A stretch of DNA of 64,000 nucleotides from an uncultured Spirochaetaceae bacterium (lineage in GTDB: Bacteria > Spirochaetota > Spirochaetia > Treponematales > Treponemataceae). The notes beneath the pieces were generated by a model. That model saw only the letters and a program-made list of their open reading frames with translations. It made no database searches and was not told the DNA's origin. Of the stretch, positions 15,204 through 23,550 are shown one piece after another (the stretch's first letter is position 1; each line of letters begins with the position of its first letter). The stretch lies in NCBI GenBank assembly GCA_902766125.1, contig CACXCG010000021.1, positions 62,001 through 126,000 on the forward strand, read 5' to 3'. A program made the translations under genes and the position numbers.

Positions 15204-16806
15204 GCGTTTTTTGTGCCGCTGTGGTGCAATTGTCTTAGCGTCTGTTTTGTTTTTTCTGTCACATCCCAATCCTCTCTTTGCAAATGGCTTAGGTCTGCTA
15301 GGCTTTGTTGCACTTGTACCGGTGTTTCTTCTCATTCCCCAGGTTAAACTTTCGCGTGTGTGGCTGTACGGCTTAGCGTATGGAATTATGTCGTATGCGC
15401 TTTTGTGTTCGTGGCTGTTTACATTCCGCTGGTATACGATTTATTTTGCGTGTCTTGCATACGGACTTTTGATGGCACTTGTCTTTCTGCTGATGAAAGT
15501 TCTTTCTGTCCTTCGTCCGTCACTGCAGTTTCTTTCCATGCCGCTTGTATGGCTGTGCTATGAGTATGTAAAAACGCTGGGCTTTGCGGGGCTCCATTAC
15601 GGAATTCTTGCATACACTCAGTGGCGTAACAGTGCGCTCCGTTCCCTTGCGTCTGTAGGGGGAGTGTGGCTGGTTAGTGCTGTTGTTGTTGCATTTTCTG
15701 CTGCACTAAGCGCCGTTTTGTATAAAATAAAAAATGAAAAACTAACGCGCTGCAACTGGTTTTTAAAACTGTCTGCTCCCGTAAGCGTTCTGTTAGCCTG
15801 TGGTCTCTGTCACTTCTGGGGAATGGGACTTGCTGCAAAATATCGCATGCAGGATACTCATCTTTCTTTGCAGACCGTAAGTGCTGTTGCCGTGCAGAGC
15901 AATACCGATCCCTGGAAGATGGGAGTTGAGACCTATCGCAGAGATCTTAAAAACCTTATGCACCTTACCGAAGATGCATTGCAGAAAAATCCTGATGCAC
16001 AGATTGTCGTGTGGCCGGAAACTGCATTTGTTCCGCCGCTGGTAAAAAACTATACGCTTAAAAATGATGTTGAGCGCTACAACCTTGTGTTAGAATTACT
16101 TTCTTTTATTGAACAGCATGATGTGTGCTTTGTCATTGGAAATCAGCATTCTGTTGATGAAGGAAAGCCGTATTATTCTGATTACAATGCAACGCTTGTT
16201 TTTGACAGACGATGCAATCAGATTATTCCGCCGGAGCCGTTCATATATAAAAAGCAGCACTTAGTTCCGTTTACCGAATGGTTTCCGTACGGTACGCTTT
16301 TCCCGCATGTATACAATATGCTTTTGGAAGGAGACACGCATTTGTGGGATCAGGGAACAGAACCGGTTGTGTTTACTGTAAGAGATGTTCCGTTTGCAAC
16401 ACCCATCTGTTTTGAAGATACCTTCAGTGATGTATGCCGCTCGTTTGTGTGTAATGGAGCACGTTGTTTTATAAATGTCAGCAATGACGCCTGGTCTAAA
16501 AGCCTTGCCTGTCAGATGCAGCATTTGTCTATGGCGGTATTCCGCAGTGCAGAAAATCATGTTCCCTCGGTAAGAAGTACGGCAAGCGGTATGACTGTAC
16601 ACATTGATGCAGCTGGCTCTGTTGTGCAGTGTGCAGTTCCGTTTACTGCATCGTATATTGTCTTTCCGCTTACGGTAACAGAAAGTTCTTCGCAGACTTT
16701 GTATACGAAGTGGGGTGACTGGTTTGCCTGGACTGTTATAGTGCTTACTCTTATACTTGCTTTTTCTGAACTTGCCGTTTTTGTGCACTTGAAATTAAAG
16801 AGGTAA
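15196..16806 (+). CDS. lnt: Apolipoprotein N-acyltransferase
   Basis: 536 residues from ATG 15196 (AGGA 5 bases upstream); ATG 15190 is two codons earlier. The N-terminal 200 residues contain several membrane helices. The C-terminal nitrilase-type domain keeps the catalytic triad: Glu in VVWPETAF (about 273), Lys in YKKQHLVPFTEWFP (about 350) and Cys in TPICFED (about 404). Lnt adds the third acyl chain to lipoproteins at the inner membrane. The window has several lipoprotein genes. Confidence 0.94.
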   Translation: MTKRFLCRCGAIVLASVLFFLSHPNPLFANGLGLLGFVALVPVFLLIPQVKLSRVWLYGLAYGIMSYALLCSWLFTFRWYTIYFACLAYGLLMALVFLLMKVLSVLRPSLQFLSMPLVWLCYEYVKTLGFAGLHYGILAYTQWRNSALRSLASVGGVWLVSAVVVAFSAALSAVLYKIKNEKLTRCNWFLKLSAPVSVLLACGLCHFWGMGLAAKYRMQDTHLSLQTVSAVAVQSNTDPWKMGVETYRRDLKNLMHLTEDALQKNPDAQIVVWPETAFVPPLVKNYTLKNDVERYNLVLELLSFIEQHDVCFVIGNQHSVDEGKPYYSDYNATLVFDRRCNQIIPPEPFIYKKQHLVPFTEWFPYGTLFPHVYNMLLEGDTHLWDQGTEPVVFTVRDVPFATPICFEDTFSDVCRSFVCNGARCFINVSNDAWSKSLACQMQHLSMAVFRSAENHVPSVRSTASGMTVHIDAAGSVVQCAVPFTASYIVFPLTVTESSSQTLYTKWGDWFAWTVIVLTLILAFSELAVFVHLKLKR

Positions 16807-16817
16807 AGCAGTACACT

Positions 16818-17237
16818 ATGAGCATGACTAAAGAAACGACAAACGTAACCGTATTCGGACAGGAAACAGAATTTGACGGTGTTCTTGAGTTTACCGACAA
16901 CCTTATCATCACCGGAAAATTCAAGGGAACCATTAAAGCTACGGGTACGCTCGAAATAGATAAAACTGCTGAATGTGAAGTTGACACTATGGCAGCCTCT
17001 TCTGTTGTTGTGTCTGGAAAAGTTACCGGCAACATAGAAGGCACCGAACGTGTAGAATTGTGCAACGGCAGTTCTGTTAACGGAGATATTAAAACGTCTC
17101 GTCTCCGCATTGCAGACAATGTTGATTTTGTAGGTCAGGTTTCCATGATAGAAGGTGAGCCTTCGGGAGACATCTTTACGCTCGCATCAGAAGAGTTTAA
17201 GAGCGCACTGGTACTCAAATCAACTGAAGCAAGATAA
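16818..17237 (+). CDS. Bactofilin family cytoskeletal protein
   Basis: 139 residues. The central part is a beta-helix repeat pattern (GVLEFTDNLIITGKFKGTIKA-like turns, VSGKVTGNIEG, VNGDIKTSRLRI) typical of bactofilins (DUF583). Bactofilins polymerise without nucleotide and organise envelope synthesis; in spirochaetes they can affect cell shape. It follows lnt by 11 bases on the same strand. A membrane-targeting N-terminal helix is not evident. Confidence 0.9.
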   Translation: MSMTKETTNVTVFGQETEFDGVLEFTDNLIITGKFKGTIKATGTLEIDKTAECEVDTMAASSVVVSGKVTGNIEGTERVELCNGSSVNGDIKTSRLRIADNVDFVGQVSMIEGEPSGDIFTLASEEFKSALVLKSTEAR

Positions 17238-17246
17238 CACATTTAC

Positions 17247-17276
17247 TTGACAAAATTGAGTGAATGTTGCTATAGT
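17247..17276 (+). promoter_or_regulatory. Sigma70-type promoter of rho
   Basis: TTGACA (17247-17252) and TATAGT (17271-17276) with an 18-base spacer, leaving a leader of about 50 bases before the rho ATG. Confidence 0.7.
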
Positions 17277-17331
17277 TTGAATATCCTATTTTTCTTTCTC
17301 AATTCTTTTTATTTCCAATGGAGAACAATTC

Positions 17332-19041
17332 ATGGCATTAGTAAAAAAACGTGGTGCTGTAGAAGGCGACCAGACTGCCGAACCCACAGAGAGCGCTGTT
17401 GCTTCTCAAGAAAATGCAGAGGCTGAGGCAGATGCAAAACCACGCAGACGTAAGATAGTGCGTAAAACTGCAGACGCTGCGCCGACGCAGGAGCCGACAC
17501 AGTCGCTTGAAGAAAATCCCGCACCTGCAGAAACTGCAGCCCCCGCCACTGAAAATCCTTCCGAAGAACAGACAGTTAATCATTATGGTAAAAGCACAAA
17601 CCGTTACGGCAGTGCAAACCGTTACGGAGCAAATAACCGCTATGGTAACAGCAACCGCTACGGTAACCGTTCAAACGGAAATTCTGAGCGCAGCATGCAG
17701 TCCCGTATGGAAGCTGCAGAAGCTGCCCAGCATATTGAAAATCCCGAAGAGTATGAATCAAAGCCGCGCCTGTTAATAAATGACCTTACCAAAATGGGCA
17801 TGCATGAACTGCGTGACCTTGCAATTCAGTACGGCATGACTGCAGATGATCTAGCTCCTATGAAAAAACAGGATTTGATTTTCTGCATTCTTAAGGCTCA
17901 TACCGAACACGGCGGAATTATTTTTGCAAGCGGTGCTCTTGAAATTCTTCCCGACGGATACGGATTCTTGCGCAGTCCGCAGAACAGTTATCTTCCCGGA
18001 TCCGATGATATTTACATTTCACCAAGTCAGATTCGTCTGTTCAATCTTAAAACCGGTGACACCATTTACGGTCAGATCCGCAGTCCTAAAGAGGGTGAAA
18101 AATTCTTTGCCCTGCTGCGCATAGAGACCGTTAACTTTGATGAACCCCGTGTTGCTCAGACACGCGTTCCGTTTGAAAACCTGACTCCGTTATATCCGAA
18201 CGAAAAGCTTCGTCTTGAAACCGTAAGCACAGAACTTTCTACGCGTATTGTCGATCTGTTTTCTCCCATCGGTAAGGGACAGCGTCTTCTGATTGTTGCT
18301 CCTCCTAAAGCAGGTAAGACTATCCTCATGCAGAAAATTGCAAATGCAATTACGACAAATAATCCGGAAGTATATCTGATTGTGCTTTTAATTGATGAAC
18401 GTCCTGAGGAAGTTACCGACATGGAACGCAGCATCAAGGCAGAAGTTATTTCTTCTACATTTGATGAACCGGCAATCCGTCACGTTCAGGTTGCAGAAAT
18501 GGTTCTTGAAAAAGCAAAGCGCCTGGTAGAACACAAAAAAGATGTTGTTATCTTCCTTGATTCTATTACCCGTCTTGCACGCGCATACAACCAGACTGTT
18601 CCTACTTCAGGTAAAGTGCTTTCCGGTGGTGTTGATTCCAACGCACTGCATAAGCCTAAGCGTTTCTTTGGTGCAGCCCGTAATGTAGAAGAGGGTGGAA
18701 GCCTTACCATTATTTCTACGTCTCTTATTGAAACCGGAAGCCGCATGGATGAGGTTATCTTTGAAGAGTTTAAGGGTACCGGTAACAGTGAAATTGACCT
18801 TGACCGCAAAATGGCAGAACGCCGCCTGTTCCCTGCAATCAACATCAAAAAGTCCGGCACGCGAAAAGAAGAACTTTTGCTTACCGAAGACGAACTGCAG
18901 AAAATCTGGCTGTTGCGTAAGGCTACCAGCGATATGGATGACATTGCCATGCTTGAACTTATCATGGATAAAATGCGTAAGACAAAAGACAATGTTGCCT
19001 TCTTTAACAGCATGAATCCTGGTTCTGCAGCACAGTCGTAA
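17332..19041 (+). CDS. rho: Transcription termination factor Rho with disordered N-terminal segment
   Basis: 569 residues, against 419 in E. coli. The first about 145 residues are low complexity: an acidic/Ala-Pro stretch, then NHYG plus four NRYG repeats between residues 83 and 111. The Rho core follows: N-terminal helical domain (about 150-190), cold-shock-like RNA-binding domain (GYGFLRSP), and RecA-type ATPase with PPKAGKT (about 325) and the Walker B region [15 protein letters not shown]. It releases RNA polymerase from untranslated RNA. Similar inserted disordered regions occur in Rho of Bacteroidetes and some high-GC bacteria. Confidence 0.97.
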   Translation: MALVKKRGAVEGDQTAEPTESAVASQENAEAEADAKPRRRKIVRKTADAAPTQEPTQSLEENPAPAETAAPATENPSEEQTVNHYGKSTNRYGSANRYGANNRYGNSNRYGNRSNGNSERSMQSRMEAAEAAQHIENPEEYESKPRLLINDLTKMGMHELRDLAIQYGMTADDLAPMKKQDLIFCILKAHTEHGGIIFASGALEILPDGYGFLRSPQNSYLPGSDDIYISPSQIRLFNLKTGDTIYGQIRSPKEGEKFFALLRIETVNFDEPRVAQTRVPFENLTPLYPNEKLRLETVSTELSTRIVDLFSPIGKGQRLLIVAPPKAGKTILMQKIANAITTNNPEVYLIVLLIDERPEEVTDMERSIKAEVISSTFDEPAIRHVQVAEMVLEKAKRLVEHKKDVVIFLDSITRLARAYNQTVPTSGKVLSGGVDSNALHKPKRFFGAARNVEEGGSLTIISTSLIETGSRMDEVIFEEFKGTGNSEIDLDRKMAERRLFPAINIKKSGTRKEELLLTEDELQKIWLLRKATSDMDDIAMLELIMDKMRKTKDNVAFFNSMNPGSAAQS

Positions 19042-19053
19042 GTCCTGACTTAC

Positions 19054-19083
19054 TTGACTAAGTGCGTGTAGAATTGCTATACT
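19054..19083 (+). promoter_or_regulatory. Sigma70-type promoter of rpmE
   Basis: TTGACT (19054-19059) and TATACT (19078-19083) with an 18-base spacer. It leaves a leader of about 97 bases before rpmE, long enough for a regulatory structure. Confidence 0.65.
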
Positions 19084-19186
19084 TTTGCAACTGAAACACA
19101 TCTTGTGGCTGTAACTTGGGCGATAACAGTGGGAGTGTGAGCCAACTGGTTGTTCTTTGCTGCCGGGCAAGAAAAGGAGTATTTAC

Positions 19187-19396
19187 ATGAAAAAGGGAAT
19201 TCACCCCGACTACAAAGTGACAAAGATTACCTGCGTGTGCGGTAATGTCATTGAAACCCGTTCAACTGTTGAAAACATTCACGTTGAAATCTGCTCTGCA
19301 TGTCACCCGTTCTACACTGGTAAACAGAAGCTCGTTGACACTGCAGGACGTATTGACCGCTTTAACAAGCGTTACGGTGTTGCACAGTCTAAGTAA
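19187..19396 (+). CDS. rpmE: 50S ribosomal protein L31 (zinc-binding type)
   Basis: 69 residues from ATG 19187 with AAAAGGAG 8 bases upstream; a longer frame upstream is unsupported. It begins MKKGIHPDY and keeps the Zn ligands ([18 protein letters not shown]), so this is the C+ zinc-binding paralogue. L31 bridges the two ribosomal subunits. It is monocistronic, with its own promoter and terminator. Confidence 0.96.
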   Translation: MKKGIHPDYKVTKITCVCGNVIETRSTVENIHVEICSACHPFYTGKQKLVDTAGRIDRFNKRYGVAQSK

Positions 19397-19414
19397 CATT
19401 CTGCACAACAGAAA

Positions 19415-19452
19415 AAAAGAAAGGGTTGCGTTAAGGCAACCCTTTTTTTATG
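19415..19452. terminator. Bidirectional intrinsic terminator between rpmE and the GH5 gene
   Basis: AAGGGTTGC (19421-19429) and GCAACCCTT (19436-19444) form a perfect 9-bp stem with a 6-base loop. It has a T-run on the plus side and an A-run on the other, so it can end rpmE on the plus strand and the cellulase gene on the minus strand. Confidence 0.85.
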
Positions 19453-19468
19453 CACTCTTGATAAAGCC

Positions 19469-22315
19469 TTAGCGGCTTCGTGTTAAGAACTGTGACTTAA
19501 CCAGCCGACCGGAATCCGTAAGTTCTGAATCAGACCATGATGATTTGTTTGATGACCATGATACGATTGCACTTGCCGTTTCTGCCTTATTGCACAGACT
19601 CCAGTTTATGTAGCTGACGTTGTATCTGTCCAGAAGGGTAAACCACTGCTGGCTTTCCCATGAATTAAATCCTCCGTTACCAGAAGCATCACAGGTGCCG
19701 AATTCGGTTACGAATACCGGAAGTCCTGAGCGTAAGACACTTTCAAGACGGTTCCGCATAGTCTGTGTATGTGTGTTAGCATAGAAGTGGAACGAGTACA
19801 TAACGTTCTTGTACGTAAGCGGATTTGCAAGTGCTGCTTCCACATCCTGAGACCAGGTATTTGTTCCCACAATGATGATTGCATTCGGTGACTGCGACCT
19901 GATTGCAGGAATGACTGATTCTGCATACGGTTTAATCTGTGTGTTCCAGTCACTGTTTGTGGGTTCATTACAAATCTCGTACAGAATGTTTGTGTAGTTG
20001 CGGTAACGGGACGCGACCTGTGTAAAGAAGTCAATGGCTTCCTGTTTTGTATCGTTGGGATTGTAATTGAGTACATGCCAATCAACAATGACATACATTC
20101 CCAGCTGTGTTGCATAATCAATGCCGCTGTAAATGTACTGCAAAAGCTGCTGTTTGTTTCCGCCGGTAAGGTATCCGTTGTAGTCTCTCGGGTACAGTGC
20201 CAGACGTACGCAGTTTGTATTCCATTCGTCACGCAGGGTTTTGAATGTATTGTAGTTTACATAATCTCCGTACCAGGAAAGGCCGTGTGTTGACATACCG
20301 TACAGCTGCACTTTGCGGCCGCTCTGATCTACAAGGTTTGCCCCTTTGACAGACAGTGCACCGTGTACACTGACAGGAGTTGCACTTGTCTTAACGCCTG
20401 CACTGGAGGTTGTATTTGTTCCTGTGCTTACGGCTGTTCCGCTTGTACCCAGCTGAACCTGTGTAACAGAAAGTCCGTATCCCTGAATGATAAGGCCGTT
20501 CTGTTTGAGAGCCTGTGCATCGGACTGAGTAAGCGTGTAGGTTATAGTCGAATAGGGACTTGTGGGAACCAGCGTATCTCCGTTACGGTTTGTTCCTGTT
20601 ACCGTTCCCTGTGTAAGCGGCTGCCAGTTGTTGTTGCTGCACAGACGCAGGTTGTAGTAGCTTGCATTCCTGAGAGAAGAAGATGCTGCTGTCTGAATGA
20701 TAAGGACAGAACCCTGACGTGCATTTGCAAAGTGTGATGCGTCAAGCGTAAAGTACAGCCAGTTACCCAGATCCACAGTGCCGCTGTAGATAACGGTGCT
20801 GCTGGAGTTTGTGCTGCTTCCGCTGCCGGTACTTCCTGTTGTAGAGCCTGTCGATGAGCCGGTTGTTGTTTTACCGCCGACTGTTCCTGAACTCTTGGTA
20901 CCGGTGTTTCCTCCGCCTAAGCCTCCAAATCCTCCGTAAGAACCTGTTGTGCCTGAAGTGCCTGTTGTTCCAGAAGTTCCTGATGTTCCAGAAGTTCCTG
21001 ATGTTCCGGTGCTTGTAGAACCTGAAGTTCCGGAACTTGTTGAACTTGCGTTACCGTTTGCAAGTGCAGTAATTGAACGGAGGGTAATTCCGCCGCCGTG
21101 TACTAAAAGACCGTAATTCTTAAGCCATGATGCTTCGTTTGCGGTTACGGTGTAGATAACGGTTCCCTGTGTTACGGTGGGTGTTATTTCTCCTGAACTT
21201 ACCAGAGATGCATTCTGAATCTGTCCCGAAGAAAGCGGCTGCCAGTTTGTGTTCTGTACAGGACTGTACATCTTAAGCAGGTGAGAGTACTGATCGGTGC
21301 AGACTACATCAAGAATCAGCTGGCTTCCCTGTGTGAATTTCTGGAAGTACGATTTATCTACGGTGATAATGCTTCCCCAGGAAAGCGCAGTGTTTGTTGT
21401 TCCCGGAAGAACTGCCTGCGTTACATTTGAGCCTGCACTTGTGGTTCCTGAAGAACTGGTGCCTGAACTGCTTCCTGTATTTGTGCCGGAAGAACTTGCT
21501 CCTCCGTTTGTATATACTTCTATGCTGTGTACGGTAATGCCGCCGCCATGCATCAGTAAGCCGTACTTCTGCAGATTAGCCGCTTCGGTTGCGGTAACGG
21601 TGTAAATGACCACTCCCTGCGTGATGCCGGGAGTAAGTTCTCCGGTGCCGGTTACCGAACCGTTGGTTACCTTTCCTGCGCTTAAAGGCTGCCAGCCGGA
21701 ATTTTCGACGGGAGCATACATTTTAAGCAGGTGAGAATACTGATCGGTACAGGTAAGGGTAATGCGGATCTGACTTCCTGATTTAAAACCTGCAAAGTAT
21801 TTGGGTTCAACAAAGATTGTCTGACCCCATGAAAGTGCCTGTCCTGAGACGGGAAGGTTTACGCCTGTTCCTGCAGGAGTTGTTGTTCCTGAATTTCCGG
21901 TACTGGTTCCGCCTGTCGTTCCGCCTGAGGTTGTACCTCCTGTGGTTCCGCCCGTATGACCGCCAAAGCCGCCGGTAGCGCCACCTGATGTAGTATGACC
22001 GGTAGAACCGCCCGTTGAGCCGCCGGAAGTGGTATGACCTGTTGAACCGCCGGAGGTTGTATGACCGGTAGTTCCGCCTGTTGAACCGCCGGATGTAGTG
22101 TGTCCGGTAGTTCCGCCGGATGTAGTATGACCAGTGGTTCCGCCTGAGGTAGTATGTCCTGTAGTTCCGCCTGTTGAGGAAGTACTGTCGTAGTCACCTT
22201 CTGCAGCAACAATAAGCGACCATGCAAGGATTTCGCATGAGCTGAGCGTAAAAAGTGATGCTGCACCAAGGAGAACTGCTCCTATAATTGATTTTGCTTT
22301 GTTCCGTAAATTCAT
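19469..22315 (-). CDS. Lipoprotein GH5 endoglucanase with three repeated accessory modules
   Basis: 948 residues. A signal peptide with lipobox LSSC (Cys27) precedes a Gly/Thr/His/Ser linker (about 45-150, repeats of TTGHTTSGG). Two similar modules of about 115 residues follow (about 155-272 and 297-415), sharing CTDQYSHLLKMY, WQPLS, GVVIYTVT and HGGGIT. After a second linker comes a more distant third module, then the C-terminal GH5 domain (about 640-948) with catalytic Glu in ICNEPTNS and VTEFGTC. GH5 enzymes of this type cut beta-1,4-glucan. The modules are probably carbohydrate-binding beta-sandwiches, but I cannot assign a CBM family. Surface lipid anchoring is inferred from the lipobox. 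Confidence 0.93.
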   Translation of the reverse strand: MNLRNKAKSIIGAVLLGAASLFTLSSCEILAWSLIVAAEGDYDSTSSTGGTTGHTTSGGTTGHTTSGGTTGHTTSGGSTGGTTGHTTSGGSTGHTTSGGSTGGSTGHTTSGGATGGFGGHTGGTTGGTTSGGTTGGTSTGNSGTTTPAGTGVNLPVSGQALSWGQTIFVEPKYFAGFKSGSQIRITLTCTDQYSHLLKMYAPVENSGWQPLSAGKVTNGSVTGTGELTPGITQGVVIYTVTATEAANLQKYGLLMHGGGITVHSIEVYTNGGASSSGTNTGSSSGTSSSGTTSAGSNVTQAVLPGTTNTALSWGSIITVDKSYFQKFTQGSQLILDVVCTDQYSHLLKMYSPVQNTNWQPLSSGQIQNASLVSSGEITPTVTQGTVIYTVTANEASWLKNYGLLVHGGGITLRSITALANGNASSTSSGTSGSTSTGTSGTSGTSGTSGTTGTSGTTGSYGGFGGLGGGNTGTKSSGTVGGKTTTGSSTGSTTGSTGSGSSTNSSSTVIYSGTVDLGNWLYFTLDASHFANARQGSVLIIQTAASSSLRNASYYNLRLCSNNNWQPLTQGTVTGTNRNGDTLVPTSPYSTITYTLTQSDAQALKQNGLIIQGYGLSVTQVQLGTSGTAVSTGTNTTSSAGVKTSATPVSVHGALSVKGANLVDQSGRKVQLYGMSTHGLSWYGDYVNYNTFKTLRDEWNTNCVRLALYPRDYNGYLTGGNKQQLLQYIYSGIDYATQLGMYVIVDWHVLNYNPNDTKQEAIDFFTQVASRYRNYTNILYEICNEPTNSDWNTQIKPYAESVIPAIRSQSPNAIIIVGTNTWSQDVEAALANPLTYKNVMYSFHFYANTHTQTMRNRLESVLRSGLPVFVTEFGTCDASGNGGFNSWESQQWFTLLDRYNVSYINWSLCNKAETASAIVSWSSNKSSWSDSELTDSGRLVKSQFLTRSR
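20940..21040 (-). repeat. Coding low-complexity repeat, Ser-Gly-Thr linker 2 of the cellulase
   Basis: Repeats of the 9-base unit encoding Ser-Gly-Thr (SGTSGTSGT...) separate module 2 from module 3. Confidence 0.75.
21945..22180 (-). repeat. Coding tandem repeat, Thr/Gly/His linker of the cellulase
   Basis: Imperfect tandem copies of a roughly 27-30-base unit encode GGTTGHTTS and GGSTGHTTS repeats. Slippage here could change linker length. Confidence 0.85.
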
Positions 22316-22361
22316 TTGTTTCCATCCTTTACGAGTGGTCTTACTCTATAAACACCGCTTA

Positions 22362-22390
22362 AGTATAAACGGTAACGCGTAAATTTACAA
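22362..22390 (-). promoter_or_regulatory. Sigma70-type promoter of the GH5 gene
   Basis: Minus-strand TTGTAA (22385-22390) and TATACT (22362-22367) with a 17-base spacer, followed by a leader of about 40 bases with AAAGGATGG before the ATG. Confidence 0.65.
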
Positions 22391-22392
22391 CC

Positions 22393-23493
22393 TTACGCCT
22401 CTTGTCTGGTTATGCTCCATACCCGGTGAATCTTTGTATTCCTGAAGTCTTCGGGGATTGTCTGTGCGCTCAAATCTTTTACTATACATTCTTTCGGTAA
22501 CAGTTCTGCCGTAAAGGTAAGGCGCCTGCTGTTTGTTGAAAAGTACAGGGTTCCGTGCGGACTTAAGAGTTCAAGGCACTGCTGTACTAAAACCGGCCAG
22601 TCACGGTTTATGTCAAGCGTATGTTCAGTTTTCTTTGAATTGGAAAAAGTAGGGGGATCCAGGATGATTATGTCGTAGGTATTTTTTTTTGAAGAAAGAA
22701 ATGCTCCCACATCCTGACGGGTAAAGACATAGCGTTCATCATCAGTAAAACCGTTTGCGTTCATGTTCTTCTGAGCCCAGTCCAGGTACGTATTGCTTAA
22801 ATCAACGCTTTCGACAGTCTTTGCTCCGCCTTCTGCCGCATAGACAGAAAAACTTCCGGTATAGCAGAACAGATTGAGTACTTTTTTTCCCTTGCTTTCT
22901 GACCGCACTCTGTCCCGAAGAATCCGGTGGTCAAAGAAAAGCCCGGTGTCAATGTAGCCGGTAAGGTTTACGGTAAACAGCTGTCCCTGTTCCAGCACGG
23001 TGCCGGTAATCGTACGGGTGCTTTCTGTCTTCTGGTACTGACTTCTCTTGCCGTCTTCGTCTGCTGACTGTCTGCGGCGTGTTTTTATGATGACATGGCT
23101 GCGGTCTATGCCAACCGTAAGGGCTGACTGTTCTGCCATAGCATTTAGCCACGCTTCTTCTTCTTCAGCTGGTTTTTCGTAGGGACGTTCGTACAGGTAC
23201 AGATGCACATAGGTTCGTGCTGCAATATCCTGTAATACTGCAGCGCTGCGGCTGTCGTTTGCGCTCAGAATTGCATTTTCTTCGTTCAGTGCAAGTATTG
23301 CTGACAGTTTGTCGGTTACGTCATCGCGTACAAACGTGTATAAATCGCATGCAAGCGGAACTTCCGGTATGTCGCGGTCGTACAGGCGGTAACAGGTAAT
23401 GCGGTTCTTTCTGGCCCATTTTCTAAGCTGCCGGTACTGCTTTGAAAGGCGGTTTGCAAACAATTGTGCCTGATAGGAGTCTTTTTCCGTCAT
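22393..23493 (-). CDS. RlmK-like 23S rRNA methyltransferase (stand-alone)
   Basis: 366 residues. It matches the C-terminal half of E. coli RlmKL: the start region RKWARKNRITCYRLYDRDIP, a SAM-binding LNLFCYTGSFSVYAA (Gly-rich motif I), and the catalytic-region ILDPPTFSNSK. RlmK forms m7G2069 in 23S rRNA; the RlmL (m2G2445) half and its THUMP domain are absent here. There is no Shine-Dalgarno sequence before the ATG. It lies upstream of the cellulase on the same strand but the two are separated by the cellulase promoter. RlmI-type m5C activity is the alternative. Confidence 0.8.
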   Translation of the reverse strand: MTEKDSYQAQLFANRLSKQYRQLRKWARKNRITCYRLYDRDIPEVPLACDLYTFVRDDVTDKLSAILALNEENAILSANDSRSAAVLQDIAARTYVHLYLYERPYEKPAEEEEAWLNAMAEQSALTVGIDRSHVIIKTRRRQSADEDGKRSQYQKTESTRTITGTVLEQGQLFTVNLTGYIDTGLFFDHRILRDRVRSESKGKKVLNLFCYTGSFSVYAAEGGAKTVESVDLSNTYLDWAQKNMNANGFTDDERYVFTRQDVGAFLSSKKNTYDIIILDPPTFSNSKKTEHTLDINRDWPVLVQQCLELLSPHGTLYFSTNSRRLTFTAELLPKECIVKDLSAQTIPEDFRNTKIHRVWSITRQEA

Positions 23494-23550
23494 GTGTATA
23501 CTATATACATTTTTTTTCTTTTCGTATATACTGCCATTTCAGGATTTGTC

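Noticed and set aside
21945..22180. CRISPR-like direct repeats
   Set aside because: The repeats are in frame, with no unique spacers of constant length, and encode the Thr/Gly/His linker of the cellulase.
23504..23532. Promoter for the DEAD-box helicase gene
   Set aside because: TATACT at 23527-23532 is good, but the -35 TATACA matches only 4 of 6 in an AT-rich gap, so I left it out of the features.
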